The notes: a model not told the origin generated them from the sequence alone. A stretch of 8,173 bases of DNA from Burkholderiales bacterium (GCA_028868455.1 JAGWUK010000107.1:1-8173); one strand, 5' to 3'. Positions 1-6,635 are shown, numbered from the stretch's first letter. Numbers and translations are program-made.

Positions 1-1538
1 ATCCGGTGCTACTGAAAGCCAGCGCAGGCGGTGGTGGCAAGGGCATGCGCGTGATCGAACACAGCAAGGATTTTAAGGATGCACTGGCTTCGTGCAAACG
101 CGAAGCGATCAATTCTTTCGGCGACGATAAAGTGCTGGCTGAAAAATATTTGCAGCGTCCGCGCCATATTGAAATCCAGGTCTTTGCCGATACGCACGGC
201 AATTGCGTGTACCTGTTCGAGCGCGATTGTTCGGTGCAGCGTCGTCATCAAAAAGTGCTGGAAGAAGCACCGGCACCTGGCATGACGCCAGAGCGCCGCG
301 CTGCGATGGGCGAAGCCGCAGTCGCCGCAGCGAAAGCGGTCGGCTATGTCGGCGCAGGCACGGTCGAGTTCATTGCCAATCAGGACGGCACCTTCTACTT
401 CATGGAAATGAATACCCGTTTGCAGGTCGAGCATCCGGTCACCGAAATGATCACCGGCACCGATCTGGTCGAATGGCAGTTGCGCGTTGCCGCTGGCGAA
501 ACACTGCCGCTGCAACAAGCGCAATTGCGTATTCATGGCCATGCAATCGAAGCACGCGTGTATGCAGAAAATCCGGAAAAAGGTTTCCTGCCGTCAATCG
601 GTACTTTGCGTCACGCACGCACGCCAGCCGCAGTGAATTTCGAGCTTGGCGGCATCACTGAACCGGCGGCGTTCCGTATCGACAGCGGTGTGCGCGAAGG
701 CGATACGATTTCACCGTTTTACGATCCGATGATCGCCAAAATGATCGTCTGGGGAAAAGATCGTAAAGAAGCATTGGCACGCATGGCGCAAGCGCTTGCG
801 CAGTACCAGATCGTCGGCCTGCATTCGAACATTGCCTTTCTTTCGCGCCTGATTTCCAGTGAAGCATTTGCCGGTGCCGATCTGGATACCGGCCTGATCG
901 CGCGTAACGAGGCACAGTTATTTCCTGAACCGCAAAAGGCGTCGATACATGTGATCGCGCTGGCTATTGCTGCTTTGCTGGTCGCGGAAAAATCTCAGGG
1001 CAGTGATCCCTGGCAAAGCAGTCATGGCTGGCGCATGAATAGCCAGATGCAACGGACATTGCAATTCGCTGAAGAGCATCATCACCACTGCGTGCAGGTG
1101 ACTTATCTTGCCGACGGCTGGCAACTGCAGAGCGTTGATGATCTGGTCGATGTGAAACTGGCTTCGGCTGATGCCGGCAATCTGGTGCTGAAAATCGGCG
1201 ACCGCACTGTCAGCGGCACCGTGGTGCGCGACGGCGAACACTTCCATGTATTCAACCAGGGTGTGCACACCGATTTGCATTACAACGATGCGCTCGCGCA
1301 TGCCGGCGAAGCCGAAGCTGAGGGTGGTCGCCTGACCGCGCCGATGCCGGGCAAAATTGTTGCAGTGCTGGTCGCCAAGGCACAGGAAGTCAAAAAAGGC
1401 GACGCGCTGTTGATTATGGAAGCAATGAAGATGGAGCACACGATTTCGGCACCGCATGATGGCGTCATTGACGAGGTGTTGTACGCAGTCGGCGACCAGG
1501 TCGCAGAAGGTGCACAATTGCTGGCGTTTGCGCAATAA
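1..1538 (+). CDS. mccA: 3-methylcrotonyl-CoA carboxylase, biotin-containing alpha subunit (5' truncated)
   Basis: Biotin-dependent carboxylase subunit of leucine/isovalerate breakdown. It charges biotin with bicarbonate and ATP so that the beta subunit can carboxylate 3-methylcrotonyl-CoA to 3-methylglutaconyl-CoA in the cytoplasm. The frame is open to the left edge (a Pro codon precedes the GTG at 6), so GTG 6 is not the true start. About 510 residues remain of a family usually near 660-670, so roughly 150-160 N-terminal residues are missing. Visible parts in order: the ATP-grasp glycine loop KASAGGGGKG (nt 15-44), the biotin carboxylase signature EMNTRLQVEHPVTE (nt 405-446), the carboxylase C-terminal domain (GHAIEARVYAE, from nt 537), a linker/BT-like region with a natural HHHH run near nt 1078-1089, and a biotinyl domain from about nt 1336 with EAMKMEH. 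The biotin-accepting Lys is codon 1428-1430. Propionyl-CoA and acetyl-CoA carboxylase alpha subunits share this layout. The MCC call rests mainly on the downstream HMG-CoA lyase in the same operon. Confidence 0.9.
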   Translation, partial: PVLLKASAGGGGKGMRVIEHSKDFKDALASCKREAINSFGDDKVLAEKYLQRPRHIEIQVFADTHGNCVYLFERDCSVQRRHQKVLEEAPAPGMTPERRAAMGEAAVAAAKAVGYVGAGTVEFIANQDGTFYFMEMNTRLQVEHPVTEMITGTDLVEWQLRVAAGETLPLQQAQLRIHGHAIEARVYAENPEKGFLPSIGTLRHARTPAAVNFELGGITEPAAFRIDSGVREGDTISPFYDPMIAKMIVWGKDRKEALARMAQALAQYQIVGLHSNIAFLSRLISSEAFAGADLDTGLIARNEAQLFPEPQKASIHVIALAIAALLVAEKSQGSDPWQSSHGWRMNSQMQRTLQFAEEHHHHCVQVTYLADGWQLQSVDDLVDVKLASADAGNLVLKIGDRTVSGTVVRDGEHFHVFNQGVHTDLHYNDALAHAGEAEAEGGRLTAPMPGKIVAVLVAKAQEVKKGDALLIMEAMKMEHTISAPHDGVIDEVLYAVGDQVAEGAQLLAFAQ

Positions 1539-1606
1539 GCCAAATGCGTTGTAATTCTTCTGCCGGAAAAGGTGGACGAGGAACGTGGGCGCTATTTAAT
1601 TTTTGC

Positions 1607-1619
1607 AGGTGAAGTGATG
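1607..1619 (+). promoter_or_regulatory. Ribosome binding site and start that define the PdxJ-like gene
   Basis: AGGTGA at 1607-1612 lies 4 bases before ATG 1617, with an in-frame GTG at 1614 directly before it. The spacing is rather short. The ATG is still preferred over the GTG at 1572, because the extra residues MDEERGRYLIFAGEV have no counterpart in PdxJ proteins. Confidence 0.55.
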
Positions 1620-2360
1620 ACCTTACTCTCTATCAATATCAATAAAATTGCCTTGCTCAGAAACTCGCGCGGACGCAACTATCCTGATGTGGATGCATTT
1701 GCTGCGCGCTTTCTCGATCTCGGCGTTGCTGGCATCACTTTGCATCCGCGTCAGGATCAGCGCCACGCGCGCTATGCTGATGTCGCCAGTCTCGGCGAAT
1801 TATGCCGGCAGCGCGGCGCAGAACTGAATGTCGAAGGTTATCCGGCACAGGAATTTATGGAGGTTGTGTATCGCTATCGTCCTGCGCAATGCACGCTGGT
1901 GCCGGATGCGCCGGATCAACTGACGTCCGATCACGGCTGGGATATGCAAAGGGATGCCGACTTGCTGCGCCCGGTACTGGCTGGACTAAAGGCCGCCGGA
2001 ATCCGCAGCAGCCTGTTCGTCGATGTCGGCATCAGTGCAGCCGACCTAGCGCTCGCCAAACAACTGGGAGCTGATCGCGTCGAACTGTACACCGAACCGT
2101 ATGCGGAAACCTATGGTACGCCAGACAATGATGCGCAATTGCAGGCGTTTGCCGCGACCGCATTACGTGCACAGCAGGCGGGGCTGGGCGTGAATGCCGG
2201 GCATGATCTGAATCTCGACAATCTCGGTAAATTTTTACAGATCAAAGACATACTCGAAGTATCGATCGGCCACGCCGTGATTGTCGAGAGCCTGGAACAA
2301 GGCATGGACAGCGTGACGCGTCAGTATCTGGACATCATCCGTAACGCGACCGGCACGTAA
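1617..2360 (+). CDS. PdxJ-like protein (divergent pyridoxine 5'-phosphate synthase family) in the leucine catabolic operon
   Basis: A 247-residue TIM-barrel protein of the PdxJ family, close to the usual PdxJ length of about 243. True PdxJ condenses 1-deoxyxylulose 5-phosphate with 3-amino-2-oxopropyl phosphate to pyridoxine 5'-phosphate. Aligned by eye with E. coli PdxJ (UniProt numbering), kept positions include N7 (E. coli N9), R18 (R20), H43 (H45, general base), R45, H50, E73 (E72), T103 (T102), H196 (H193) and G218-H219 (G215-H216). Changed positions include N9-K10 in place of Asp11-His12, D197 in place of Gly194, HPRQD in place of HLRED, and YTEPYA in place of the usual HTGxYA. A catalytic scaffold is kept but the substrate pocket differs, so this may be a paralogue with another substrate; that is inference. 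Start: the ATG at 1617 gives MTLLSININ, matching the family N-terminus, with AGGTGA at 1607-1612. An upstream in-frame GTG at 1572 would add 15 residues unlike the family. It lies between mccA (78-bp gap) and mvaB (26-bp gap), probably co-transcribed. Confidence 0.85.
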   Translation: MTLLSININKIALLRNSRGRNYPDVDAFAARFLDLGVAGITLHPRQDQRHARYADVASLGELCRQRGAELNVEGYPAQEFMEVVYRYRPAQCTLVPDAPDQLTSDHGWDMQRDADLLRPVLAGLKAAGIRSSLFVDVGISAADLALAKQLGADRVELYTEPYAETYGTPDNDAQLQAFAATALRAQQAGLGVNAGHDLNLDNLGKFLQIKDILEVSIGHAVIVESLEQGMDSVTRQYLDIIRNATGT

Positions 2361-2386
2361 GCTTACTTGAAGTAGAAGGAACACAA

Positions 2387-3301
2387 ATGAATATCTCATT
2401 GCCTCAGCAAGTCAAAATCGTCGAAGTCGGCCCGCGTGACGGTTTGCAAAATGAAAAAGACAGCATCGCCGCCGAAGTCAAAATCGAACTGGTGAATCGC
2501 CTGACGGGAGCAGGTTTCGTCAACATCGAAGCGGCCTCGTTCGTGTCGCCGAAATGGGTGCCGCAAATGGCCACCTCGGCTGAAGTCATGGCTGGCATTA
2601 CGCGCAAACCCGGCGTGATTTATTCGGTATTGACACCGAACATGAAAGGCTTTGAAGCGGCACTCGCAGCAGGTGCCGACGAGGTGGTTATTTTCAGTTC
2701 GGCCTCGGAAGCGTTTGCGCAAAAAAATATCAATTGCTCAATCGCCGAATCGATAGAGCGTTTCCGTGAGGTCGCCGCCGCAGCCAAACAACATCGTATC
2801 CGCCTGCGCGGCAGCATCAGCTGTTCTTTTGGTTGCCCCTATCAAGGCGAAGTGCCGGTCGATAGCGTCGCCGATGTTGTGCAGCGCATGCGCGATCTCG
2901 GTTGCGACGAAATCGATATCGCTGACACCATCGGCGTCGGTACTGCGCGGCAAGTGCAGGCCGTCATGCAACGCGCAGCGCAGGAGTTTCCGATTGCGTC
3001 GCTGTCGGGTCATTTTCATGACACCTACGGTCAGGCGCTGGCGAATATTTATGCGAGTCTGGAAGTCGGTATTTCGATTTTCCATTCCAGCGTTGCCGGT
3101 CTGGGCGGCTGCCCCTATGCCAAAGGCGCGACTGGCAATGTAGCGACCGAAGATGTGCTGTTCATGATGAATGGTCTTGGCATACATACCGGTATTGATC
3201 TGAATACCGTCGTCGATGCCGGGCAGTTTATTTCTGCGCATCTGGGACGCAAAGCAGTCAGCCGTGCCGGTAATGCGATTGCGGCGAAACGTCTGAATTA
3301 A
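2387..3301 (+). CDS. mvaB: Hydroxymethylglutaryl-CoA lyase
   Basis: Cleaves 3-hydroxy-3-methylglutaryl-CoA to acetyl-CoA and acetoacetate, the last step of leucine degradation (liuE/mvaB type). It is complete at 304 residues, normal for bacterial forms. It is a DRE-TIM metallolyase barrel: the opening motif VEVGPRDGLQNEK (residues 12-24) contains the catalytic R17-D18 pair. The metal-binding pair H209/H211 sits in GHFHDTYG. The family signature GGCPYAKGATGN carries the active-site Cys at residue 242, followed by the acidic NVATED stretch. The ATG at 2387 is preceded by AAGGA (2376-2380) at good spacing. It follows the PdxJ-like gene by 26 bp and is probably the last gene of this operon in the window: a 211-bp spacer with a new promoter follows. 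No clear intrinsic terminator is visible right after the stop. Confidence 0.95.
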   Translation: MNISLPQQVKIVEVGPRDGLQNEKDSIAAEVKIELVNRLTGAGFVNIEAASFVSPKWVPQMATSAEVMAGITRKPGVIYSVLTPNMKGFEAALAAGADEVVIFSSASEAFAQKNINCSIAESIERFREVAAAAKQHRIRLRGSISCSFGCPYQGEVPVDSVADVVQRMRDLGCDEIDIADTIGVGTARQVQAVMQRAAQEFPIASLSGHFHDTYGQALANIYASLEVGISIFHSSVAGLGGCPYAKGATGNVATEDVLFMMNGLGIHTGIDLNTVVDAGQFISAHLGRKAVSRAGNAIAAKRLN

Positions 3302-3356
3302 TCCATCAAGCGAACCCAATTCAAAAGAAGCTTCCGCACACTTGTTGCTGTCGGTG

Positions 3357-3366
3357 AATTGCAATT
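3357..3366. promoter_or_regulatory. 10-bp palindrome over the -35 element, possible operator
   Basis: AATTGCAATT at 3357-3366 is a perfect palindrome. It covers the candidate -35 hexamer TTGCAA (3359-3364), a position where a bound repressor would block polymerase. The role is inferred from position only. Confidence 0.35.
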
Positions 3367-3386
3367 AGTCTCATCTTTGCTATAAC
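3359..3386 (+). promoter_or_regulatory. Candidate sigma70 promoter for the DUF1269-like gene
   Basis: TTGCAA (3359-3364) and TATAAC (3381-3386) are separated by 16 bases. The -10 matches 5 of 6 consensus bases and the -35 matches 4 of 6. Transcription would start near 3393 and leave a 5' leader of about 120 bases before the ATG at 3513, long enough to carry control. No known riboswitch is recognised in it. Confidence 0.55.
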
Positions 3387-3512
3387 AAAAGCGGAGGGTT
3401 AACGTATCTTCTCCTTGCTTTTTGGGAAAGCTTCTTTTGGTGTGCGATACCAACTGTATGCCTTGCTGCGTGAGTTGCCTCCGGGAAATCGATCTGTTTT
3501 CAGGAGGTTATT

Positions 3513-4022
3513 ATGCGGCGTCGTCTTTATTTCATGCTACCCGACACAGTCAGTGCCAGAGAAATGCTCAATGAGCTTTTGTTGGCGCGTGTGGAGGAGC
3601 GCTATATTCATTTTGTTGCCAGGCACAGCTTGCCAGCCGATATGCCCGAAGCCAATGTTTTCCAAAAAACCGACCTGATACATGGTATGGAATTGGGCAT
3701 GGTGGTCGGCGGTGCATCGGGTTTGCTGGCGGGCATTTTGCTGCTACTGTTTCCTTTAGAGGGAATCGAGCTGCGCACGATTGCCCTGCTGGTGTCCGGG
3801 GTCGGCGGTGCACTGTTTGGTTCCTGGGTTTCCGGTATGGTTGCCGCGGCTATTCCGAATTCGCGATTGAAAGCGTTTGCGCCCGAAATCGATTCTGGCA
3901 AAGTGCTGTTGATTGTCGATGTACCCTTGTCGCGCGTTACCCAGATAGAGCAAATGATTGCGACCCGGCATCCGGCCTACCGGTTTGGCGGTGTTGAACC
4001 GCATGTGCCTGCTTTCCCTTAG
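3513..4022 (+). CDS. DUF1269-like small membrane protein with glycine-rich helix pair
   Basis: A complete 169-residue protein with a strong Shine-Dalgarno (AGGAGG, 3502-3507) five bases before the ATG. The N-terminus (residues 1-58) is soluble and starts MRRRLYFMLPD, followed by a helix with ARVEERYIHFVARH. Two hydrophobic segments follow at about 61-80 and 90-113. Both are rich in glycine (G62, G66, G67, G70, G74 and G96, G98, G99, G103, G108), as in tightly packed glycine-zipper hairpins. The C-terminal part (116-169) is again soluble with a predicted beta-alpha pattern (KVLLIVDVPLSRVTQIEQMI) and ends PHVPAFP. This matches the DUF1269 / stress-associated membrane protein type seen widely in Burkholderiales; no biochemical function is known to me. 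It has its own promoter and converges on the oleate hydratase gene with 89 bp between stop codons. Confidence 0.8.
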   Translation: MRRRLYFMLPDTVSAREMLNELLLARVEERYIHFVARHSLPADMPEANVFQKTDLIHGMELGMVVGGASGLLAGILLLLFPLEGIELRTIALLVSGVGGALFGSWVSGMVAAAIPNSRLKAFAPEIDSGKVLLIVDVPLSRVTQIEQMIATRHPAYRFGGVEPHVPAFP

Positions 4023-4042
4023 CCTGGCGTCGGCCTGTCAGT

Positions 4043-4082
4043 GATGCAGAATGGTCGTTGCGTTTGCGTGACCTCCTGCATC
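4043..4082. terminator. Imperfect hairpin between convergent genes, possible bidirectional terminator
   Basis: GATGCAG (4043-4049) pairs with CTGCATC (4076-4082), and inside it GGTC (4053-4056) pairs with GACC (4070-4073). On the + strand a T-rich stretch follows at 4096-4106, but 13 bases after the stem, so it is not a classical intrinsic terminator. Its place between the stops of two convergent genes (4022 and 4112) supports a termination role. Confidence 0.35.
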
Positions 4083-4111
4083 GAGGAAATATACATTCTT
4101 TTGTTTTGACC

Positions 4112-5737
4112 TTAGTGGAAGGTTGCTTCCAGTGCATGCAAGCCTACGTGCGGATCCAGCATGCCGTTATAGATTGCCGGAATCGGGCGATCGATTCCCA
4201 GTAATTGGTAACAGGCCAGCATTGCGCCGCGCACCGAATATTCGACTGTGAAGACCACATCGTCTTCCATTTCGACGAACTGACCCAGAAACGCGAAGTT
4301 TTGTGTGCCATCAGGCAGCACTTTTGGGCGATCGCCGCGCGCACGACAGGCGAACAAGGCCGATGCGTATGGCAACATCACGGTCGTGACATCGGTCGTG
4401 GCCAGCACATGTTCAAGAATATCGTCGAATCCCATTTGCCTGATGAGTTCGGTCAGGATTTCTTTGCCGGTTGCCTCGCACATCGGTTTGGTAATGTAAT
4501 CGCCGGGATTGTCGATCTGAAAGCCGTAACCCCACAAGGTGTAAGTGCCCTCAGGGAGGTCGGCGAAATGGGGTTGATATGGCACCACGACCGATAAATG
4601 CCAACCGGATTGAAACCAGGTCATCAGGGCGCCGGTACCTGCTGCATTTCCTGAATAGGCCGTGATGCGTTTGAGCAGCGTGTCGTCGCGCATGGTCAGA
4701 GTAAATGACTCCCATTTGTGTTCATCGACATTGCCGCAAAAGGCTGATGGACGTCCGAAGTCCGGCGCTTTTTGAGCGATTTTTTCCCAAAGCGCCCATC
4801 CGTGGTCGCGGCGATCGCGCACCAGTTCCGGTACATCGTCATTACCGCCAAGGCGTGCATCGGCCGTGATCGATCCCAGCGTAAAAAAGGCCAGATCGTT
4901 GTCGCCCAGCGCCATGCTTGAACTGCCGGTTGCATCGTCGATGTGCAGGCAGCTCGCGCGACGACGACCGTCGGCCTCCGTTATGAAATCCGCATCAGTG
5001 ACTCTGGTGCCGAAGCGTACATCAACACCTTGTGCAGTCAGCCAGCGTTGCAGCGGCACGATCATGGAGTCGTATTGATTGTACTTGGTGCGCTTAACAC
5101 CGGCCAAGGTATGAATACGCGGAAATTCCTGAACGAAGCGCAAGAAATAACGCCGCAGTTCGGCCGCGCTATGCCATTTCTGGAATGCAAAAGTCGTGCG
5201 CCACATGCGCCAGAAATTGGTGTTGAAAAACTCTTCATCAAAAAATTCGTCGATGCGACGACTGCCGATATGTTCTTCGCTGAGCGCTAAAAGGCGCAGC
5301 ATCTGCACGCGATTCGCCGTGGAAAATCCCAGTTTTTCTGCGTCTAGAATCTGATGTTGCGCATCAATCAGGCGCGCCTGAGCATGAGTTTTGACTTGCG
5401 CATTGAATTGGGTGCATTCTTCGCGCACAGAAATCGCAGGGTTTTCCAATGAAGGAATGCTGGAAAAAAGATCCCACATGCAAAGGTAAGTTTCGTCGGT
5501 CAACATGCGCCCACCCCGGGTAACCCAGGTTTTCTTCGCGGTATCGTTGTGTACTTCACTGCCGTCCATGGAGCCACCAGTCAGACGCAACTCTTCCAGA
5601 ATGTGTATGTTGGCGGCGGGTACTTTTGCGTCGCGAATGGCAAACGCGGCGACGGCCATGCCGGCAATGCCACCACCAACGATCCACAGTTGCGCATTTT
5701 CTGCAGGAATGATTTTGTTTGGTCGGGATGAGTTCAT
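4112..5737 (-). CDS. ohyA: Oleate hydratase (FAD-dependent, MCRA family)
   Basis: Adds water to the cis-9 double bond of unsaturated fatty acids, giving 10-hydroxy fatty acids; FAD has a structural role. It is complete at 541 residues. The N-terminal dinucleotide-binding loop is GGGIAG (21-26), followed by HILEELRLTGGSMDG (45-59) and the RGGR...CMWDLFSSIPSLE block (74-98), all typical of the family. The C-terminal FLGQFVEMEDDVVFTVEYSVRGA stretch is also characteristic. In well-studied enzymes a Glu follows GGR (E122 in Elizabethkingia); here it is Met78, in GGRMLTDETY. From memory, Rhodococcus-type (HFam3) oleate hydratases also have Met here. Start: the frame is open to 5905, but only the ATG at 5735-5737 puts the FAD loop at the normal distance from the N-terminus. 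A weak GAGAG (5744-5748 on +) lies 6 bases upstream. It diverges from the DJ-1/PfpI gene over a 254-bp region. Confidence 0.93.
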   Translation of the reverse strand: MNSSRPNKIIPAENAQLWIVGGGIAGMAVAAFAIRDAKVPAANIHILEELRLTGGSMDGSEVHNDTAKKTWVTRGGRMLTDETYLCMWDLFSSIPSLENPAISVREECTQFNAQVKTHAQARLIDAQHQILDAEKLGFSTANRVQMLRLLALSEEHIGSRRIDEFFDEEFFNTNFWRMWRTTFAFQKWHSAAELRRYFLRFVQEFPRIHTLAGVKRTKYNQYDSMIVPLQRWLTAQGVDVRFGTRVTDADFITEADGRRRASCLHIDDATGSSSMALGDNDLAFFTLGSITADARLGGNDDVPELVRDRRDHGWALWEKIAQKAPDFGRPSAFCGNVDEHKWESFTLTMRDDTLLKRITAYSGNAAGTGALMTWFQSGWHLSVVVPYQPHFADLPEGTYTLWGYGFQIDNPGDYITKPMCEATGKEILTELIRQMGFDDILEHVLATTDVTTVMLPYASALFACRARGDRPKVLPDGTQNFAFLGQFVEMEDDVVFTVEYSVRGAMLACYQLLGIDRPIPAIYNGMLDPHVGLHALEATFH

Positions 5738-5753
5738 TGTGTGTCTCTCAGGT

Positions 5754-5773
5754 TTACCGTAACACTCTGGTAA
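5754..5773 (-). promoter_or_regulatory. Small inverted repeat in the leader of the oleate hydratase gene
   Basis: TTACC (5754-5758) and GGTAA (5769-5773) form a 5-bp stem with a 10-base loop just upstream of the weak ribosome binding site of ohyA. It could be a leader hairpin or an operator half-site pair. The stem is short and the role is uncertain. Confidence 0.25.
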
Positions 5774-5787
5774 CGAGCATTGACGGG

Positions 5788-5811
5788 ATTGAACAAAGTA
5801 TTGACCAATGT
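5788..5811. repeat. Two tandem 12-bp near-repeats upstream of the oleate hydratase gene
   Basis: ATTGAACAAAGT (5788-5799) is followed directly by ATTGACCAATGT (5800-5811), 10 of 12 bases identical. A further ATTGA lies at 5779-5783. Short direct repeats of this kind in a divergent intergenic region often bind a regulator. Here that is inference from position. Confidence 0.4.
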
Positions 5812-5819
5812 ATACGTAT
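5812..5819. promoter_or_regulatory. 8-bp palindrome in the divergent region
   Basis: ATACGTAT at 5812-5819 is a perfect palindrome directly next to the tandem 12-bp repeats. It may be the core of an operator shared by ohyA and the DJ-1/PfpI gene. No matching regulator is encoded in the window except possibly the ribbon-helix-helix protein. Confidence 0.3.
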
Positions 5820-5864
5820 TTTCTTGGACGAGGTCTGTTCTCTATCAAACAATGAAATAACAAC

Positions 5865-5874
5865 GCGGTACCGC
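5865..5874. promoter_or_regulatory. 10-bp palindrome GCGGTACCGC in the divergent region
   Basis: A perfect GC-rich palindrome, about midway between the divergent start codons at 5737 and 5992. It could be a regulator site. The flanking bases do not extend the symmetry. Confidence 0.3.
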
Positions 5875-5920
5875 ATACGTCTGGCACGCATCCTGTGTTT
5901 GTCACTGCATGTAGTAACCC

Positions 5921-5960
5921 GCAATTACCTGCAATTGGAAAAAAGCGCCAACAATGGTGC
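5921..5960 (+). promoter_or_regulatory. Direct repeat and inverted repeat upstream of the DJ-1/PfpI gene
   Basis: GCAATT occurs at 5921-5926 and 5931-5936, exactly 10 bp apart, placing both copies on one helix face. It is followed by GCGCCA (5945-5950), ACAA, TGGTGC (5955-5960), an inverted repeat with one G-T type mismatch. Both lie 32-71 bp before the start codon, where activator or repressor sites are expected. I could not find a convincing -35/-10 pair for this gene. Confidence 0.3.
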
Positions 5961-5991
5961 TCCTGTCATTAAATGAAAACGAGGAGACATC

Positions 5992-6573
5992 ATGAGTGCG
6001 AAAAAAATATTGATGCTGGTAGGCGATTTTGTCGAGGATTACGAAGTCATGGTGCCGTTTCAGACTTTGCTGGCGGTCGGGCATCAGGTGCATGCTGTGT
6101 GTCCAGATAAAAAAGCGGGCGATTTTGTGGCAACGGCAATTCATGATTTTGAAGGGCAACAAACGTATACCGAAAAACCAGGACATCGTTTTGCGATTAC
6201 CCATGATTTTTCTCTGGTCAATGCATCGGATTACGACGGACTGGTGATACCGGGCGGACGTGCGCCGGAATACCTGCGCTTAAATCCGCAGGTGATCGCG
6301 ATTGTTCAGCAATTTGCCGGGAGTAAAAAACCCATCGCGGCGGTTTGCCACGGCGCGCAAATACTTGCCGCTGCCAGGGTATTAGAAGGCGTGCGCTGCT
6401 CTGCATATCCTGCTTGCCGTCCAGAGGTTGAACTGGCGGGCGGTCACTATGCCGATATCGCAGTGACGGATGCGGTCACCGATGGTCATTTTGTGACAGC
6501 ACCTGCATGGCCAGCGCATCCAGCCTGGTTATCGCAATATCTGACTTTGTTGGGAACGCAGATAAGCTTGTAG
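5992..6573 (+). CDS. DJ-1/PfpI family protein (class I glutamine amidotransferase-like fold)
   Basis: A complete 193-residue cytoplasmic protein, starting at the ATG 5992 with GAGGAG at 5981-5986. The fold starts with [15 protein letters not shown] (4-18), with the conserved acidic residue E15 near the active site. The nucleophile elbow is AVCHGAQIL with C119 and H120. [16 protein letters not shown] precedes it, as in PfpI-type members. Members of this superfamily act as proteases/chaperones, glyoxalases or protein deglycases that deal with reactive aldehydes, and many are stress-induced. The precise activity cannot be read from sequence. It is divergent from oleate hydratase and followed after 62 bp by a ribbon-helix-helix gene that has its own -10 element. 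No truncation or unusual residue is seen. Confidence 0.88.
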   Translation: MSAKKILMLVGDFVEDYEVMVPFQTLLAVGHQVHAVCPDKKAGDFVATAIHDFEGQQTYTEKPGHRFAITHDFSLVNASDYDGLVIPGGRAPEYLRLNPQVIAIVQQFAGSKKPIAAVCHGAQILAAARVLEGVRCSAYPACRPEVELAGGHYADIAVTDAVTDGHFVTAPAWPAHPAWLSQYLTLLGTQISL

Positions 6574-6595
6574 TCTGACTTGCAGGGGCTATAAT
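6568..6595 (+). promoter_or_regulatory. Candidate promoter for the ribbon-helix-helix gene
   Basis: A perfect -10 hexamer TATAAT at 6590-6595 has TTGTAG (6568-6573) 16 bases upstream as a weak -35. The -35 overlaps the stop codon of the DJ-1/PfpI gene. Transcription would begin near 6602, giving a leader of about 34 bases. Confidence 0.55.
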
Positions 6596-6635
6596 CGTTG
6601 CTGCTGATTGAACGATTTCCCTCTAAGGAGTTGCT

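Larger units (their letters stand above)
3323..3438. repeat. 11-bp inverted repeat flanking the promoter of the DUF1269-like gene
   Basis: AAAAGAAGCTT at 3323-3333 is exactly complementary to AAGCTTCTTTT at 3428-3438, 94 bases apart. The arms flank the candidate promoter at 3359-3386. They could form a long-range stem or be paired binding sites. A chance match is possible but unlikely in so short a spacer. The rest of the spacer between mvaB and the next gene (3302-3512) shows no gene. Confidence 0.45.

Noticed and set aside
1078..1089. HHHH run in mccA considered as a metal-binding site or cloning tag
   Set aside because: It lies in the variable linker region of a natural gene with no vector sequence around it; four histidines alone do not support a site.
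918..1535. A 205-residue open frame on the - strand opposite mccA
   Set aside because: It lies opposite the conserved biotin carboxylase C-terminal and biotinyl domains. Its sequence, rich in Cys, His and Arg, is typical of an antisense shadow.
1572..1616. Earlier GTG start of the PdxJ-like gene at 1572
   Set aside because: The extra 15 residues have no match in PdxJ proteins, and no well-spaced ribosome site precedes this GTG.
2738..3364. A 208-residue open frame on the - strand opposite mvaB
   Set aside because: It covers highly conserved HMG-CoA lyase motifs on the other strand and has no recognisable domain.
3302..3512. Riboswitch or small RNA in the long leader of the DUF1269-like gene
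   Set aside because: Only one long-range inverted repeat and a promoter are seen; no known riboswitch core or terminator-antiterminator pair is recognisable.
3415..3678. An 87-residue open frame in the leader of the DUF1269-like gene
   Set aside because: It overlaps the well-supported gene from 3513 in another frame, has no good ribosome site and resembles no known family.
5738..5905. N-terminal extension of oleate hydratase by 56 residues, starting at 5905
   Set aside because: The added residues do not resemble the family. The FAD loop sits at a normal distance only from the ATG at 5737, and the region carries palindromes and repeats typical of intergenic DNA.
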